From: Mycolicibacter senuensis | GTDB lineage: Bacteria > Actinomycetota > Actinomycetes > Mycobacteriales > Mycobacteriaceae | Direction of reading: 5' to 3' | Assembly: GCF_003284925.1 (NCBI RefSeq) | Contig: NZ_QMEX01000001.1 | Location: 1-64,000 of the forward strand | DNA length: 64,000 nt | Shown: piece after piece, positions 42,970 through 51,212 of the stretch | Position numbering within the stretch: the stretch's first letter is position 1 | How the letters are laid out: every line of letters starts with the position of its first letter | Notes under the pieces: model-generated | Told to the model about the DNA's origin: nothing | The model's database searches: none | Seen by the model: only the letters and a program-made list of their open reading frames with translations | Translations under genes and position numbers: made by a program

Positions 42970-43322
42970 CCGACCGGGCTCTCGGATGCACGGTTGGTGA
43001 TCTGTTCGGCGACAAGCGCTACCGGCGCCCAGCCGCAGCTCTCCACCGCGTAGGCGAGCTCGCCGACGATGACGACGTCGCCCACACTGAGGCTTCGGTT
43101 GCGGTTAAGGCGGTACCGCAGCGCCCACTCCGCGGTGGGGGTGTCGATATTGAGTTCACGAAACACGGATTCGAGTGCCTGCACCGGAACTCCGTCGGCG
43201 ATCTGACTGACGAGTTCCTCGGGTAGCTCGAAGGCGGCAACCTCGCTCAGTGTGGCGCCGTGCCGGTACCCGCGGAAATTCTCCTCCGATTGGTTCAACA
43301 GCACGCGGACGTCAATTGCCAT
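42966..43322 (-). CDS. Hypothetical protein, 118 aa
   Basis: Begins MAIDVRVLLNQSEENFRGYR; strand-rich C-terminal half (SVGDVVIVGELAYAVES). ATG at 43322 behind TGGGGGGAA. Resembles small uncharacterised phage/plasmid proteins. Coupled to the following 58-aa gene. Confidence 0.65.
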   Translation of the reverse strand: MAIDVRVLLNQSEENFRGYRHGATLSEVAAFELPEELVSQIADGVPVQALESVFRELNIDTPTAEWALRYRLNRNRSLSVGDVVIVGELAYAVESCGWAPVALVAEQITNRASESPVG

Positions 43323-43494
43323 AGTTCCCCCCATTTTTGGCGGGCCGCTGATGCGGTCCCGCCGGTCATTCCCCCTATGAATCGACGTTAGCGAGCAGGC
43401 CCATCTTCATCAGGTAGTGACGCGTCCGGACCCCGACTTCCTCGACGCCGGATTCTCCGGGGACTCGTGCCCCTGAATGCTGCGGCGGTCAGGA

Positions 43495-43668
43495 TCATCC
43501 GTAGCGCCGGTCGGCGCAGTTCCCGCAGTAACCGTCGTAGCTGTCGCCGCTGTCAGCGTCCCCGTCGCATCCCTCAGTGCCGCACTGCGAGAACTCGTGC
43601 TCCTCACACCGGTCCTCGGCGTCGGCCTTCGGCTCGCGGCAGCCGTTCCACCCGCACACCGTGCCCAT
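43495..43668 (-). CDS. Cys-rich small protein
   Basis: 57 aa with seven cysteines (C5, C10, C21, C30, C34, C48, C51), ending YCGNCADRRYG; probably binds one or two zinc ions. ATG at 43668 behind GGGGAGGAG. The segment just downstream (43375-43470) holds a coding-like remnant (EEVGVRTRHYLMKMGLLANV) with no start codon. Confidence 0.65.
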   Translation of the reverse strand: MGTVCGWNGCREPKADAEDRCEEHEFSQCGTEGCDGDADSGDSYDGYCGNCADRRYG

Positions 43669-43693
43669 CGCACCGCTCCTCCCCTGTTGGTCC

Positions 43694-44134
43694 TCAGTGC
43701 CCGCTGTAGCAGAGTCGGATTCCGTCGTGGGTGCGTGAGTGGGCCCGCTCGTCGAAGGCGTCGAATACGCGGACGGAGAAGACTTCTGTCATGGCGTCGG
43801 CTACTTGTTCGCGGTCCATCCAGCGGACAGCACGAGCTTCAGCGGTCGGATGCGCCGTACCCTCTACCGCCCGGCAGCGGTAGACCAGGGCGACGACTCC
43901 TTTAGCGAGATTCTGATAGACGCCCGTGAGGCGTTCCACGTCGACGGTGACGCCGGTTTCCTCGAAGACCTCGCGGCGGACGCCTTCCTCCAAGGTCTCG
44001 TTGAGTTCCAGGACGCCTCCTGGCGGCTCCCAATGCCCGTTGTCGGCGCGCTGAATCGTCAGGACCCGGCCGGCGGGGTCGATGACGATTCCGGCGACGC
44101 TCACCGAGTGCTTTGGCAATGCTGTGGGGTTCAT
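43694..44134 (-). CDS. Nudix hydrolase
   Basis: A 146-aa MutT-like hydrolase of nucleoside diphosphate-linked compounds. The Nudix box is complete: G40, E46, REVFEETGV at 54-62. An N-terminal strand (SVSVAGIVIDPAGRVL) is typical. ATG overlaps the upstream stop (ATGA). The substrate may be an oxidised nucleotide or NAD-type dinucleotide; not determinable here. Confidence 0.88.
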   Translation of the reverse strand: MNPTALPKHSVSVAGIVIDPAGRVLTIQRADNGHWEPPGGVLELNETLEEGVRREVFEETGVTVDVERLTGVYQNLAKGVVALVYRCRAVEGTAHPTAEARAVRWMDREQVADAMTEVFSVRVFDAFDERAHSRTHDGIRLCYSGH

Positions 44135-44430
44135 TGGCCCAGGCGCAGATTGTCGATGGCCATGACGAGCTGCGCGCCGGCGGCTGTGAGGCTGCCGCCG
44201 TGGCCCAACTCGCGGTGGCGGTCGACGGCCGCCTGTAGCCGGTCCCTCAGATCTTTCAATACCGTTGGGTCACCGGTGCTTTCACCGCCTGCGGCCTCGA
44301 GTGCGTCCAGCCCATCGAGGGCTGCTGCGGCAGCGTCGAGGCATTCCCCGGCGTAGCCTTGGCGATACCACCGGCTGACGACGGACCGCAGGAGTTCGCA
44401 CGCGGCCGCCAGCTCGGTCTGCTCAGCCAT
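44131..44430 (-). CDS. Hypothetical helical protein
   Basis: 99 aa, almost entirely helical (AACELLRSVVSRWYRQGYAG; AAALDGLDALEAAGG). Overlaps the Nudix gene by 4 nt and the preceding gene by 8 nt. Unknown family. Confidence 0.65.
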   Translation of the reverse strand: MAEQTELAAACELLRSVVSRWYRQGYAGECLDAAAAALDGLDALEAAGGESTGDPTVLKDLRDRLQAAVDRHRELGHGGSLTAAGAQLVMAIDNLRLGQ

Positions 44431-44644
44431 GGGCTACCTCATATTCTGCGCGCACTGCGGCAATCGCCTCTTCCACGGTGTGGCCTTGGCCGGATGCGGC
44501 GAAGAGGCCTTCATCCCAGTAGCCGGTATCGATGCGCGGGTCTTGGTGGTCGCCTTCCACCACGTACTCGACGACGATCTCGCCGCACTCCCAGTGCCCC
44601 ACGACACTCCAGGTCGTCAGGTCCTGCTCCTCGCTGGCGCTCAT
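44423..44644 (-). CDS. Hypothetical protein, 73 aa
   Basis: Strand-rich start (WSVVGHWECGEIVVEYVVEG) then a helix (TVEEAIAAVRAEYEVAHG), a pattern like HicB-type antitoxin folds but without a toxin partner. ATG at 44644 behind GGAGG; ATGA overlap upstream. Confidence 0.62.
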   Translation of the reverse strand: MSASEEQDLTTWSVVGHWECGEIVVEYVVEGDHQDPRIDTGYWDEGLFAASGQGHTVEEAIAAVRAEYEVAHG

Positions 44645-44874
44645 CTCAGGTCCTCCGTGCTGCCTGGGTGGACGTCGACGCGGCGCACCGGTTCGTCGGC
44701 CGCTGCCGCATTCTCGGCATGCCAGCCGCGATTGAAGGCGTGCATGAGGTGGGTCTTCTCGCCGACTTGGGAGTTTTCGACCTCGGCGTAGATGAGGGGA
44801 TCCGCCACGGGCACATTGCCTCGCTCGTCGCGGCGGGCCTGGCGGCCGAGCTCTTCGGCCTCGGCCTCGGTCAT
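44641..44874 (-). CDS. Hypothetical protein, 77 aa
   Basis: Acidic helical N-terminus (TEAEAEELGRQARRDERG), then HLMHAFNRGWHAENAA. First gene of an operon through the Nudix gene. Family unknown. Confidence 0.62.
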   Translation of the reverse strand: MTEAEAEELGRQARRDERGNVPVADPLIYAEVENSQVGEKTHLMHAFNRGWHAENAAAADEPVRRVDVHPGSTEDLR

Positions 44875-44916
44875 CTGACTCTCCTTCTGTCCATTGCCTA
44901 TAGGTCAGCTGGCTGG

Positions 44917-45219
44917 TCAGCCGGCTGTTTCTGGTGTGATGCGGAAGTACATGGCGACGTCGATATCCGCCCACTGTTCGCCGGGGGCCTGCTGGCAGTC
45001 CAGAGCCGGGTCAGGGGTGTTTCGGGGTTCAGCGAACGGGTCGCCGAGCATGACGCCCGCGGCTAGGTTGTAGCGCCACCCGTAGGTGGCGCAGATGCTG
45101 TTGACCGCGGCCAGTGCGTCGTCGTAGGAGTCGTAGACGCCGTCGCAGCTGTCGGTGCGATCGTGGCTGATGGTCACCAGCGCATGTTTCATGGTGGGGC
45201 CATCGGTGGCTCCGGTCAT
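44917..45219 (-). CDS. Hypothetical protein, 100 aa
   Basis: Contains KHALVTISHDRTDSCDGVYD and DDALAAVNSICATYGWRYN. The start overlaps the upstream stop (TGATG), indicating coupling. Family unknown. Confidence 0.62.
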   Translation of the reverse strand: MTGATDGPTMKHALVTISHDRTDSCDGVYDSYDDALAAVNSICATYGWRYNLAAGVMLGDPFAEPRNTPDPALDCQQAPGEQWADIDVAMYFRITPETAG

Positions 45220-45494
45220 CACGCGGATTCCTGGTGCCCGACGGGCGTGAGCTCTGACAGTGGACGCGGGCAGCCGCGGCCGAAGCTGTGATACCGGCCG
45301 ACGGGATCGATGGCGGTGACTACTACGTCCCCGGCGAATCTGACCAGCCACGGCTTGATGCTGTTACCGACGGTGACGACATCTCCTTCACGCAGGTCGT
45401 GGACCTTGTCGCAGCGGTGGCCGGGACCCCACCGCCGGGTACAGGCTGCGCAGTCAGGGCACGCCGCTGCATTGTGGGTGTGCTGATAGCGCAT
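45219..45494 (-). CDS. Zinc-ribbon hypothetical protein
   Basis: 91 aa: CPDCAAC with a downstream HRC forms a zinc site, followed by an SH3-like strand set (LREGDVVTVGNSIKPWLVRF). Coupled to the 100-aa gene. Such layouts occur in small nucleic-acid-binding proteins; function unknown. Confidence 0.65.
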   Translation of the reverse strand: MRYQHTHNAAACPDCAACTRRWGPGHRCDKVHDLREGDVVTVGNSIKPWLVRFAGDVVVTAIDPVGRYHSFGRGCPRPLSELTPVGHQESA

Positions 45495-45555
45495 TCGGGT
45501 GGTTCCTCTCGCCGGTTTCCGCGGGGCCGCGCAGGCCCAGCCATGGTGTTGGGGT

Positions 45556-45774
45556 TCAGGCCTGTTGGCGCGCCAGCTGCGCAGCGGGGCAGTCGCAGGG
45601 ATCGCCGTTGCCGGTCACTTCGTCGCGACGCCTCAGGCCCCACTCCTGCCCTTGGGGATGGTCGTGGTACACGACCATCGGGTCGCCGAAGTGGTTGTAG
45701 CCCATGAAGTGGCCGGTCAGTGGTGCTGCACCCGACCTCGGTCTGATGATCACTCGCTCCAACGCTGTGAACAC
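45556..45774 (-). CDS. Hypothetical protein, 72 aa
   Basis: GTG start; GHFMGYNHFGDPMVVYHDHP is the conspicuous aromatic segment, with DPCDCPAAQ near the end. Same strand as neighbours. Family unknown. Confidence 0.58.
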   Translation of the reverse strand: MFTALERVIIRPRSGAAPLTGHFMGYNHFGDPMVVYHDHPQGQEWGLRRRDEVTGNGDPCDCPAAQLARQQA

Positions 45775-45801
45775 GTTCCTTCGCCTCCCCGCTGCCTCGA
45801 C

Positions 45802-46131
45802 CTAGACAGCCTGGCTGGACCCGTAGGTTCGCTCGAGGGCTCGCTCACGGAGTTGGTTGGCCACCACGGCCGCCTGGTCACCGAAGTAGGCGGCCAACCG
45901 GTCCTGATACTGCTTCCACGATGCGGGGTCGTCGACCATCCAGGCGTTCCCGATCTCCGGGTCGATATCGCAGTAGCACGCCCTGCACACCACCCCGGTC
46001 GAACCGTTGGCCGATCCTTTTGCGCTGGCACCGCAGCACCGGGTCAGGTAGTGCATCATGCCGTCAGTGACGGTGAGCAGTCCGCCGATCGGGTCGTCGG
46101 CAAGGGCCCCTGTGGACTGGACATCTGCCAT
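45802..46131 (-). CDS. Hypothetical Cys-containing protein
   Basis: 109 aa with RCCGAS and CRACYCDID giving a likely zinc site, then a helix (SWKQYQDRLAAYFGDQAAVV). ATG at 46131 behind AAGGGGGGGG. Confidence 0.64.
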   Translation of the reverse strand: MADVQSTGALADDPIGGLLTVTDGMMHYLTRCCGASAKGSANGSTGVVCRACYCDIDPEIGNAWMVDDPASWKQYQDRLAAYFGDQAAVVANQLRERALERTYGSSQAV

Positions 46132-46180
46132 GTTCGTGTTCCCCCCCTTGTTGTGGTGCCGATGGATTGCGTGGCGCGGT

Positions 46181-46438
46181 CTACGCCCGGAACCTGAGTA
46201 CGGCGTCCACGTGGATCCCGTGGTAGGCGTTGCTGGCACGGTCCTGAAGTACCAACGCGTTTCCAGATCGGCTGGCCAATTCACCGGTGAAGGTGACGCC
46301 GTCGTCTCGGGTGATTTCGACCGGGCCATAGGGGCCGTCGGCGAGGAAATCATCGGCGGTGGCCACGATCAGGGCAGCGAACGTGCCTGCCCAACCATCG
46401 CCGCTGCAGGACAAATCAAGGTCATAGGTGCCGGCCAT
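46181..46438 (-). CDS. Hypothetical protein, 85 aa
   Basis: Beta-rich (AGTYDLDLSCSGDGWAGTF; VEITRDDGVTFTGELASRSG). ATG at 46438 shares one base with the preceding stop (TGATG). Family unknown. Confidence 0.62.
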   Translation of the reverse strand: MAGTYDLDLSCSGDGWAGTFAALIVATADDFLADGPYGPVEITRDDGVTFTGELASRSGNALVLQDRASNAYHGIHVDAVLRFRA

Positions 46439-46557
46439 CACTCGCCCACCCGGTCGAGGTCGAATCCGTCGTTGCGCTGGATCCTCTCAACGGCGATCGC
46501 GCGCGCTTCGTCTTCGGTTTCGGCCTTGATCTGCATGGCCAGTTCGTAGATGTGCAT
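46438..46557 (-). CDS. Micro-protein, 39 aa
   Basis: Reads MHIYELAMQIKAETEDEARA then AIAVERIQRNDGFDLDR, a strand-helix unit of the kind seen in HicB/DUF-type small proteins. ATG at 46557 behind GGGGGAGAG. Coupled to the 85-aa gene. Confidence 0.6.
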   Translation of the reverse strand: MHIYELAMQIKAETEDEARAIAVERIQRNDGFDLDRVGE

Positions 46558-46634
46558 GAGTGTTCTCTCCCCCGTTACCTAGCACCAGCCGGCCAGGGAG
46601 CCGGCACGCTCTGCGCCGAGTGCGGTTGGGCGGT

Positions 46635-48353
46635 TCATCGCCTTCCGCCCCTGCCTAGGGTCTTGACCGCTTCGATGCGTTCACGGAGCTGGTCGACGCT
46701 GGCGGCCGCGACCGGTGGGCCGCCGCGCAGTCTGCGCAGCTCGTTGTGGATTGCGCCGTGAGGCAAACCTGTTCGGTGGTGGGCTACTGACACCAGGACG
46801 TTGAGGTCCTGGCGCAACTGACGCAGTTGGTCGTGCACCAGGGCCCGGGCCGGCGCTTGGCCTACGGCTGGCGGCTCTGCGGGTTGTTGGTGTCGGTGTC
46901 GAGTCAGCAGTTCCCGGATCTGGCCGGCGTCGAGCAGGCCGGGGATGCCGAGGTAGTCGGCCTCCTCGTCGCTGCCGGCCGCGGCCGTGGTGCCGAACGA
47001 GGCTCCGTCGAAGATGACCTGGTCGAGCTCTGCGTCGGCGCCGAGCGCTTCGAAGCCGTCGTCGGGATCCGCCGGCTCGCCGCGGCGGGCCGGCTGTGCG
47101 TCTGGGAGTTCGTTGTCACGGTGTGGCTTTCCCAGAACGTGATCCCGTTGCTGCTCGATTTCGCTGGCCAGCTTCAGCAGGCTCGGCACCGACGGAAGGA
47201 AGATGCTGGCGGTCTCCCCAGGGCGCCGCGAGCGAACGAACCGGCCAATGGCCTGAGCGAAGAACAGTGGTGTGGAGGCGCTTGTGGCGTAGACACCTAC
47301 CGACAGCCGCGGCACGTCGACGCCTTCGGAGACCATGCGCACCGCTACCAGCCAGCGGCTGGTGCCCCGCGCGAATTCGGCGATCCGATCCGATGACCCT
47401 GGATCGTCGGAGAGCACTACCGTAGGGGCTTCGCCGGTGATCGTGGTCAGCAGGTCGGCGTAGGCGCGGGCGGCGGCTTGGTCTGACGCGATGATCATGC
47501 CGCCGGCGTCGGGGATGTGTTCGCGCAGTCGCCGCAGCCGGGTGTCGGCGGCGGTGATCACCGCGGGAATCCATTCACCGGCGGGGTTGAGCGCGGTGCG
47601 CCAGGCACGCGCGATCTGTTCGGTGCTCTGTGTTTCGCCGAGCCTGGCGACGTGTTCGGCGCCGGCGCTGTCACGCCAGCGGGACTCACCTGAGTAGGCC
47701 AGGAAGACCACAGGCCGCACCACACCGTCAGCCAAGGCCTCGGCGTAGCCGTAGGCATGGTCTGCGCGGGAGCGCATCATGCCGTGGTTATCGGGGGCAT
47801 ATGTGACGTACGGGATGGTGCTGTCATCGCTACGAAATGGCGTGCCGGTCAACGCGAGTCGGCGGGTGGCGTCATCGAACGCCTCTCGGATCGCATCCCC
47901 CCAGGACTTGGCGTCGCCCCCGTGGTGGATCTCGTCGAAGATCACCAGGGTGCTGCGATTCTCGGTGCGAATTCGGTGCAGGCTGGGGTGACTGGCGACC
48001 TGGGCGTAGGTAACGACAACGCCGTTGTAGTCCGGGGCAGTGTGGCCGGCCGAGTTACTGAACCTCGGGTCCAAGGCGATACCCAAGCTGGCGGCCGCAT
48101 GGGCCCACTGGATCTTGAGGTGCTCCGTGGGTACCACGACAGTGACGTGATCGACTGTGCCCTCGACCAACAGCTCGGCGGCGATCCGCAGCGCGAAGGT
48201 GGTCTTTCCTGAGCCTGGGGTTGCCACCGCGAGAAAGTCCCGGGGCTTGGCCGCCAGGTACTTGACCAGGGCCCGGCGTTGCCATCCCCGCAACGGCGGG
48301 CCGGCGCCGACATCCTGCGTGCGGTCCGGGAGCGCCGAGACTGCCGCGGTCAC
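46635..48353 (-). CDS. Superfamily 2 DEAD/DEAH helicase
   Basis: A 572-aa helicase of the type III restriction/XPB-like class. It starts with a Q-like LRGWQRRAL, then Walker A ATPGSGKTT, Walker B VIFDEIHHGG, LALTGTPF (motif III), and in lobe 2 RMVSEGVDVPR and FFAQAIGRFVRSRR (motif VI). An acidic linker and helical C-terminus follow. GTG start overlaps the upstream 45-aa gene (GTGA). Homologues are common in mycobacteria; role unclear. Confidence 0.86.
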   Translation of the reverse strand: MTAAVSALPDRTQDVGAGPPLRGWQRRALVKYLAAKPRDFLAVATPGSGKTTFALRIAAELLVEGTVDHVTVVVPTEHLKIQWAHAAASLGIALDPRFSNSAGHTAPDYNGVVVTYAQVASHPSLHRIRTENRSTLVIFDEIHHGGDAKSWGDAIREAFDDATRRLALTGTPFRSDDSTIPYVTYAPDNHGMMRSRADHAYGYAEALADGVVRPVVFLAYSGESRWRDSAGAEHVARLGETQSTEQIARAWRTALNPAGEWIPAVITAADTRLRRLREHIPDAGGMIIASDQAAARAYADLLTTITGEAPTVVLSDDPGSSDRIAEFARGTSRWLVAVRMVSEGVDVPRLSVGVYATSASTPLFFAQAIGRFVRSRRPGETASIFLPSVPSLLKLASEIEQQRDHVLGKPHRDNELPDAQPARRGEPADPDDGFEALGADAELDQVIFDGASFGTTAAAGSDEEADYLGIPGLLDAGQIRELLTRHRHQQPAEPPAVGQAPARALVHDQLRQLRQDLNVLVSVAHHRTGLPHGAIHNELRRLRGGPPVAAASVDQLRERIEAVKTLGRGGRR

Positions 48354-48487
48354 CGCGCCGCCGCCCCGATGGCCCGACGTGCCGCCACCAGTTCGCGGCC
48401 GAGGCGACCCGGTCCGGATTGGGCAGCATGTTTCCTCGCTGCACTGCGGTACGTGCCGGCGTCCTCACGACTGGCCTCGAACTGCAC
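48350..48487 (-). CDS. Micro-protein upstream of SF2 helicase
   Basis: 45 aa, reading VQFEASREDAGTYRSAARKH then a basic helix GRELVAARRAIGAAAR. GTG at 48487 has GGAGG/GGGGGAG upstream, and its stop overlaps the helicase start (GTGA). Basic, possibly nucleic-acid binding; likely a helicase accessory by position. Confidence 0.58.
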   Translation of the reverse strand: MQFEASREDAGTYRSAARKHAAQSGPGRLGRELVAARRAIGAAAR

Positions 48488-48761
48488 CTGCTCCCCCTGA
48501 CCTCCGCTGGGACGCCTGGCCGACTCCCCCGGTTGGCCGTCACTTCACCCAGCTGCTCGTTTCATCGTGGCGCGCCGTCTGTGGGGTTCGCGGCTGCAAC
48601 ACGGGCACGGGCCGACTAACTGCGGTGTTCCGTGGGGAGGGGTTGGTTGCCCGGATGCAATCCAGGCCTGTTGTTTCACCCCCCTTGTCGCCAGCCATTT
48701 TCGGCATGGCTTTGACACCGGAGCGATCAAGCCAGCTTGTCTGACATGAAAGGGGAAGACC

Positions 48762-49184
48762 ATGAGTAGAGAAGCCATGTTGCCCTGCTTTGCATGCGGC
48801 AAAACGTTGTTGAACACCTTCGTAGAGTCGGAGAACCAGCCCCAGGAGGGCACCGAGTTTCGGACGTACGGCCACTACGGTTCGACGTTCTGGGACAGCT
48901 TCGACGGCGAGGAGTTGGTCCTCAATATCTGCGACGATTGCTTGGGTAGGCACACCGCCCGGCTCGCGCAGCAGAAGCGGTTCCTCCCGGTCACCGTTCA
49001 CGCCGTTGGCGTGGTCGGCCGGCATTGGGTGGATCGACCGATGGTGCCCTACACCGGCAATACCGACGCCGGCGCGGTGAGAATTGATCCGGAGGAGATC
49101 GGTACTGACCTGCCGAATACTGAGTGGCTGGGCGACGCGTACGCTATCGAAGCTGACGAGCGGTTGCGTCAGGTCGGGGAATAG
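48762..49184 (+). CDS. Zinc-ribbon hypothetical protein
   Basis: 140 aa: CFACGKT near the start and CDDCLGRH in the middle form a zinc ribbon. Acidic aromatic segment (HYGSTFWDSFDGEELV). ATG behind GAAAGGGG. Preceded by about 270 bp without a recognised gene. Function unknown. Confidence 0.68.
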   Translation: MSREAMLPCFACGKTLLNTFVESENQPQEGTEFRTYGHYGSTFWDSFDGEELVLNICDDCLGRHTARLAQQKRFLPVTVHAVGVVGRHWVDRPMVPYTGNTDAGAVRIDPEEIGTDLPNTEWLGDAYAIEADERLRQVGE

Positions 49185-49200
49185 CGCAGCTAAACGGTGC

Positions 49201-49500
49201 TCAGTCGCGGAGTTCTGCTGGGCGGCTGTCGCCGCGCTCGACGTCGCCTTCGGCGTAGGTCAACAGGTCACCGTTCTTGTCGCTGGCAACGAAGTAGTAG
49301 TCGGCTTCGGCCCAAACAATTCGCCACCCGGCCTCACGCAGCGCGTGGATGAGTTGGCGGTCGCCGCCGGAGCCTCCGAAGAATGCTTCGCCGCTAGACG
49401 GCAGGAAGTGGTGGTTCAGGATCGACATGACTTCGTCGACAGTTGAGGCCATTTCGACTGCGTCCAGGCAGGCGTCGACGTTCGCCCAGAATTCATCCAT
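49201..49500 (-). CDS. Hypothetical protein, paralogue of the gene at 8612
   Basis: 99 aa sharing the GEAFFGGSGGDRQLI core and YAEGDVER end with the 95-aa protein at 8612-8899. An N-terminal helix differs. A 12-bp perfect palindrome lies 20 bp upstream. Function unknown. Confidence 0.67.
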   Translation of the reverse strand: MDEFWANVDACLDAVEMASTVDEVMSILNHHFLPSSGEAFFGGSGGDRQLIHALREAGWRIVWAEADYYFVASDKNGDLLTYAEGDVERGDSRPAELRD

Positions 49501-49519
49501 TGCTGATTCCCCCTGTGCT

Positions 49520-49531
49520 GGAACATGTTCC
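49520..49531. promoter_or_regulatory. 12-bp perfect palindrome
   Basis: GGAACATGTTCC, 20 bp upstream of the start at 49500. A plausible operator for that gene. Confidence 0.4.
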
Positions 49532-49673
49532 GGTCAGCCGGGCCGCGTGCGTGTGAGCAGGTTGGTTTGGCCCGGTTCTAGTGACCGTATGCGCCGCGTT
49601 GGTGGCCAGGGGTGCAGCGACACCAGGCGGGGCAGACTTTGTGCGCCGGGCGATGTGGTTGATGTAGGCCAGG

Positions 49674-50399
49674 TTAGGGGCGCAGTTGTTGGCTGGGGAG
49701 CCAGATCCCTGAGCCGGGCAGCCATTCGGTGTAGGCGGGGGCGCCGGTACCGGTTTGGGTACTGGGCCCGAGTGCACCTGGGCTGAGGAACTGAGCGCCG
49801 GGGAAGTCGCTCTGAGGTGCCCATACCCCAGAGCCCGGGATGAGTTCCATGTAGGGATCGTCCGGGTAGACCGGGGGGCCTAGGGCGCCGGGGCTGTAGA
49901 CCTTGACGCCGGGCAGCTCGTTCTCGGGGACGAAGATGCCTGATCGGGGACCGACCTCGATCAGCGGGTCATGCGGGTTCACCGGCGGGCCAAGTGCTCC
50001 GGGTTCGACCAGGTAGGGCCGGCGGCGTTTGTCGCCGGGCTTCCACGACAGGCCCGATGCACCGCCGCCGTCCTGGGGAAGGCGAGGGCCCGACGGCCCG
50101 TTTCGGCCTTTCATCCCATCTAGGTCGGACTTGACGGCCTCAACCTTGCCGCGGTTGGCCCTGTCTTGCTCGCCGAGTGCCTCTGCGGCCGATTTACTCT
50201 TGTCAGAAGTCTTGGACGCGGCGGTGACCAGCTCACGGCTGGTCTGGACCTGCTGGCTCACCGCGGCAGCGATGCGGGAGTCGATGCCGGACCCGGCGGT
50301 GCTGGAGACCTGGCCGGCGGTGCTTTCGAGCTTGCCGCCGATCGTTGTCATTTGCGCGGCCGCTTCTGCTGGAGTCAGCCGGATTCGCGGATCGGCCAT
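49674..50399 (-). CDS. Helical protein with Pro/Gly repeats, possible ESX-type substrate
   Basis: 241 aa. N-terminal 110 residues are helical and polar (RLTPAEAAAQMTTIGGKLES), resembling WXG/LXG-like export domains, though no WxG or YxxxD/E motif is clear. The C-terminal half has three imperfect repeats beginning PGALGPPV and ending PGSGxWxP with a 30-40-residue spacing. ATG at 50399 follows GAGGGGGG. Secretion by type VII is a guess from style. Confidence 0.6.
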   Translation of the reverse strand: MADPRIRLTPAEAAAQMTTIGGKLESTAGQVSSTAGSGIDSRIAAAVSQQVQTSRELVTAASKTSDKSKSAAEALGEQDRANRGKVEAVKSDLDGMKGRNGPSGPRLPQDGGGASGLSWKPGDKRRRPYLVEPGALGPPVNPHDPLIEVGPRSGIFVPENELPGVKVYSPGALGPPVYPDDPYMELIPGSGVWAPQSDFPGAQFLSPGALGPSTQTGTGAPAYTEWLPGSGIWLPSQQLRP

Positions 50400-50599
50400 C
50401 GCGCCCCCCTCCTCGCAGTTCCGTTGTGCCCTGGCCCGCTGTTGCCGTTGTGACCTGATCTGACTGTACCGGCGGCCAAGCACTGTGACGAGGCTGCGGT
50501 GACGAGTCCAGGCTCGGGTGTGGCGGTGCTTCGCGCCGAGCGTGGCAGCGGCGATGCTGTGTACTGGGTGGCGTAGTTCGCAGGTGATAGGAGCACTGG

Positions 50600-50926
50600 G
50601 TGGCGGGTGTGGGTGGTGAGCTGTTCTACGCGGTGCCGGCCGAGTGCATCGAGCCGGGCACGTCGACCAGTGATGGTTATGACGTGCAGGCGGTCCACCT
50701 CTGGGATGGCCATGTTGCGGTGACGGTTCATATCCGCCGCGGTGAGGCCGCGTTGCACCCGGCGGCGAGGGTGGAGGCTGAGACCCGCGTCCACCTGCGT
50801 CGCGAACTTGTCGAACTGTGCGTGTTCGCCGATACCGAGGTCAACATGTCCACCCATCCCGAAGCGACGAACCTGCGGCGCTGGAATGGTCGCATCCACT
50901 GCTGGGACGCGGTCGCCGCCCCTTGA
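50600..50926 (+). CDS. Hypothetical protein, 108 aa
   Basis: Contains YDVQAVHLWDGHVAVTVHIR and a helical ETRVHLRRELVELCVFADTE. GTG at 50600 with GGAGCAC upstream, moderately supported. Convergent with 50952. Family unknown. Confidence 0.55.
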   Translation: MAGVGGELFYAVPAECIEPGTSTSDGYDVQAVHLWDGHVAVTVHIRRGEAALHPAARVEAETRVHLRRELVELCVFADTEVNMSTHPEATNLRRWNGRIHCWDAVAAP

Positions 50927-50951
50927 CGCTCCGGGGCCGTCTTAGAGGGAC

Positions 50952-51212
50952 TTAGGCGGCATGGGTCGTAGTGGGGTGTGCAGTGACAATGGCACTGTCG
51001 TTGCCACCCCACTTGTTCCCCGCGATCCATTCACCGTCGACGATGTCGTTGTCCTGCAACCATTTTGTCAGCCACTCGGTGAGGTTGGACACCGTGACGT
51101 CGACTGAGGCCTGGAGTCGCCAGTACACACCGCCGACCGGCCTGGAGAAGATCTCGACCGTCTCATCTTCGATCGGTGCTACTGAACCGGTCGACACAAG
51201 TCGCATTCCCAT
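50952..51212 (-). CDS. Hypothetical protein, 86 aa
   Basis: Has EIFSRPVGGVYWRLQASVDV and NLTEWLTKWLQDNDIVDGEW. AGGAGG precedes the ATG at 51212; a second in-frame ATG 6 nt on is possible. Overlaps the upstream zinc-ribbon gene by 34 nt. Family unknown. Confidence 0.6.
   Translation of the reverse strand: MGMRLVSTGSVAPIEDETVEIFSRPVGGVYWRLQASVDVTVSNLTEWLTKWLQDNDIVDGEWIAGNKWGGNDSAIVTAHPTTTHAA

Noticed and set aside
43375..43470. Coding-like minus-strand frame ending EEVGVRTRHYLMKMGLLANV
   Set aside because: No start codon with a ribosome site before an upstream stop; probably a remnant.
49520..49531. GGAACATGTTCC as a LexA/SOS box
   Set aside because: Half-sites GAAC/GTTC are only 2 nt apart; the actinobacterial LexA box needs 4. 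Kept only as an unspecified palindrome.
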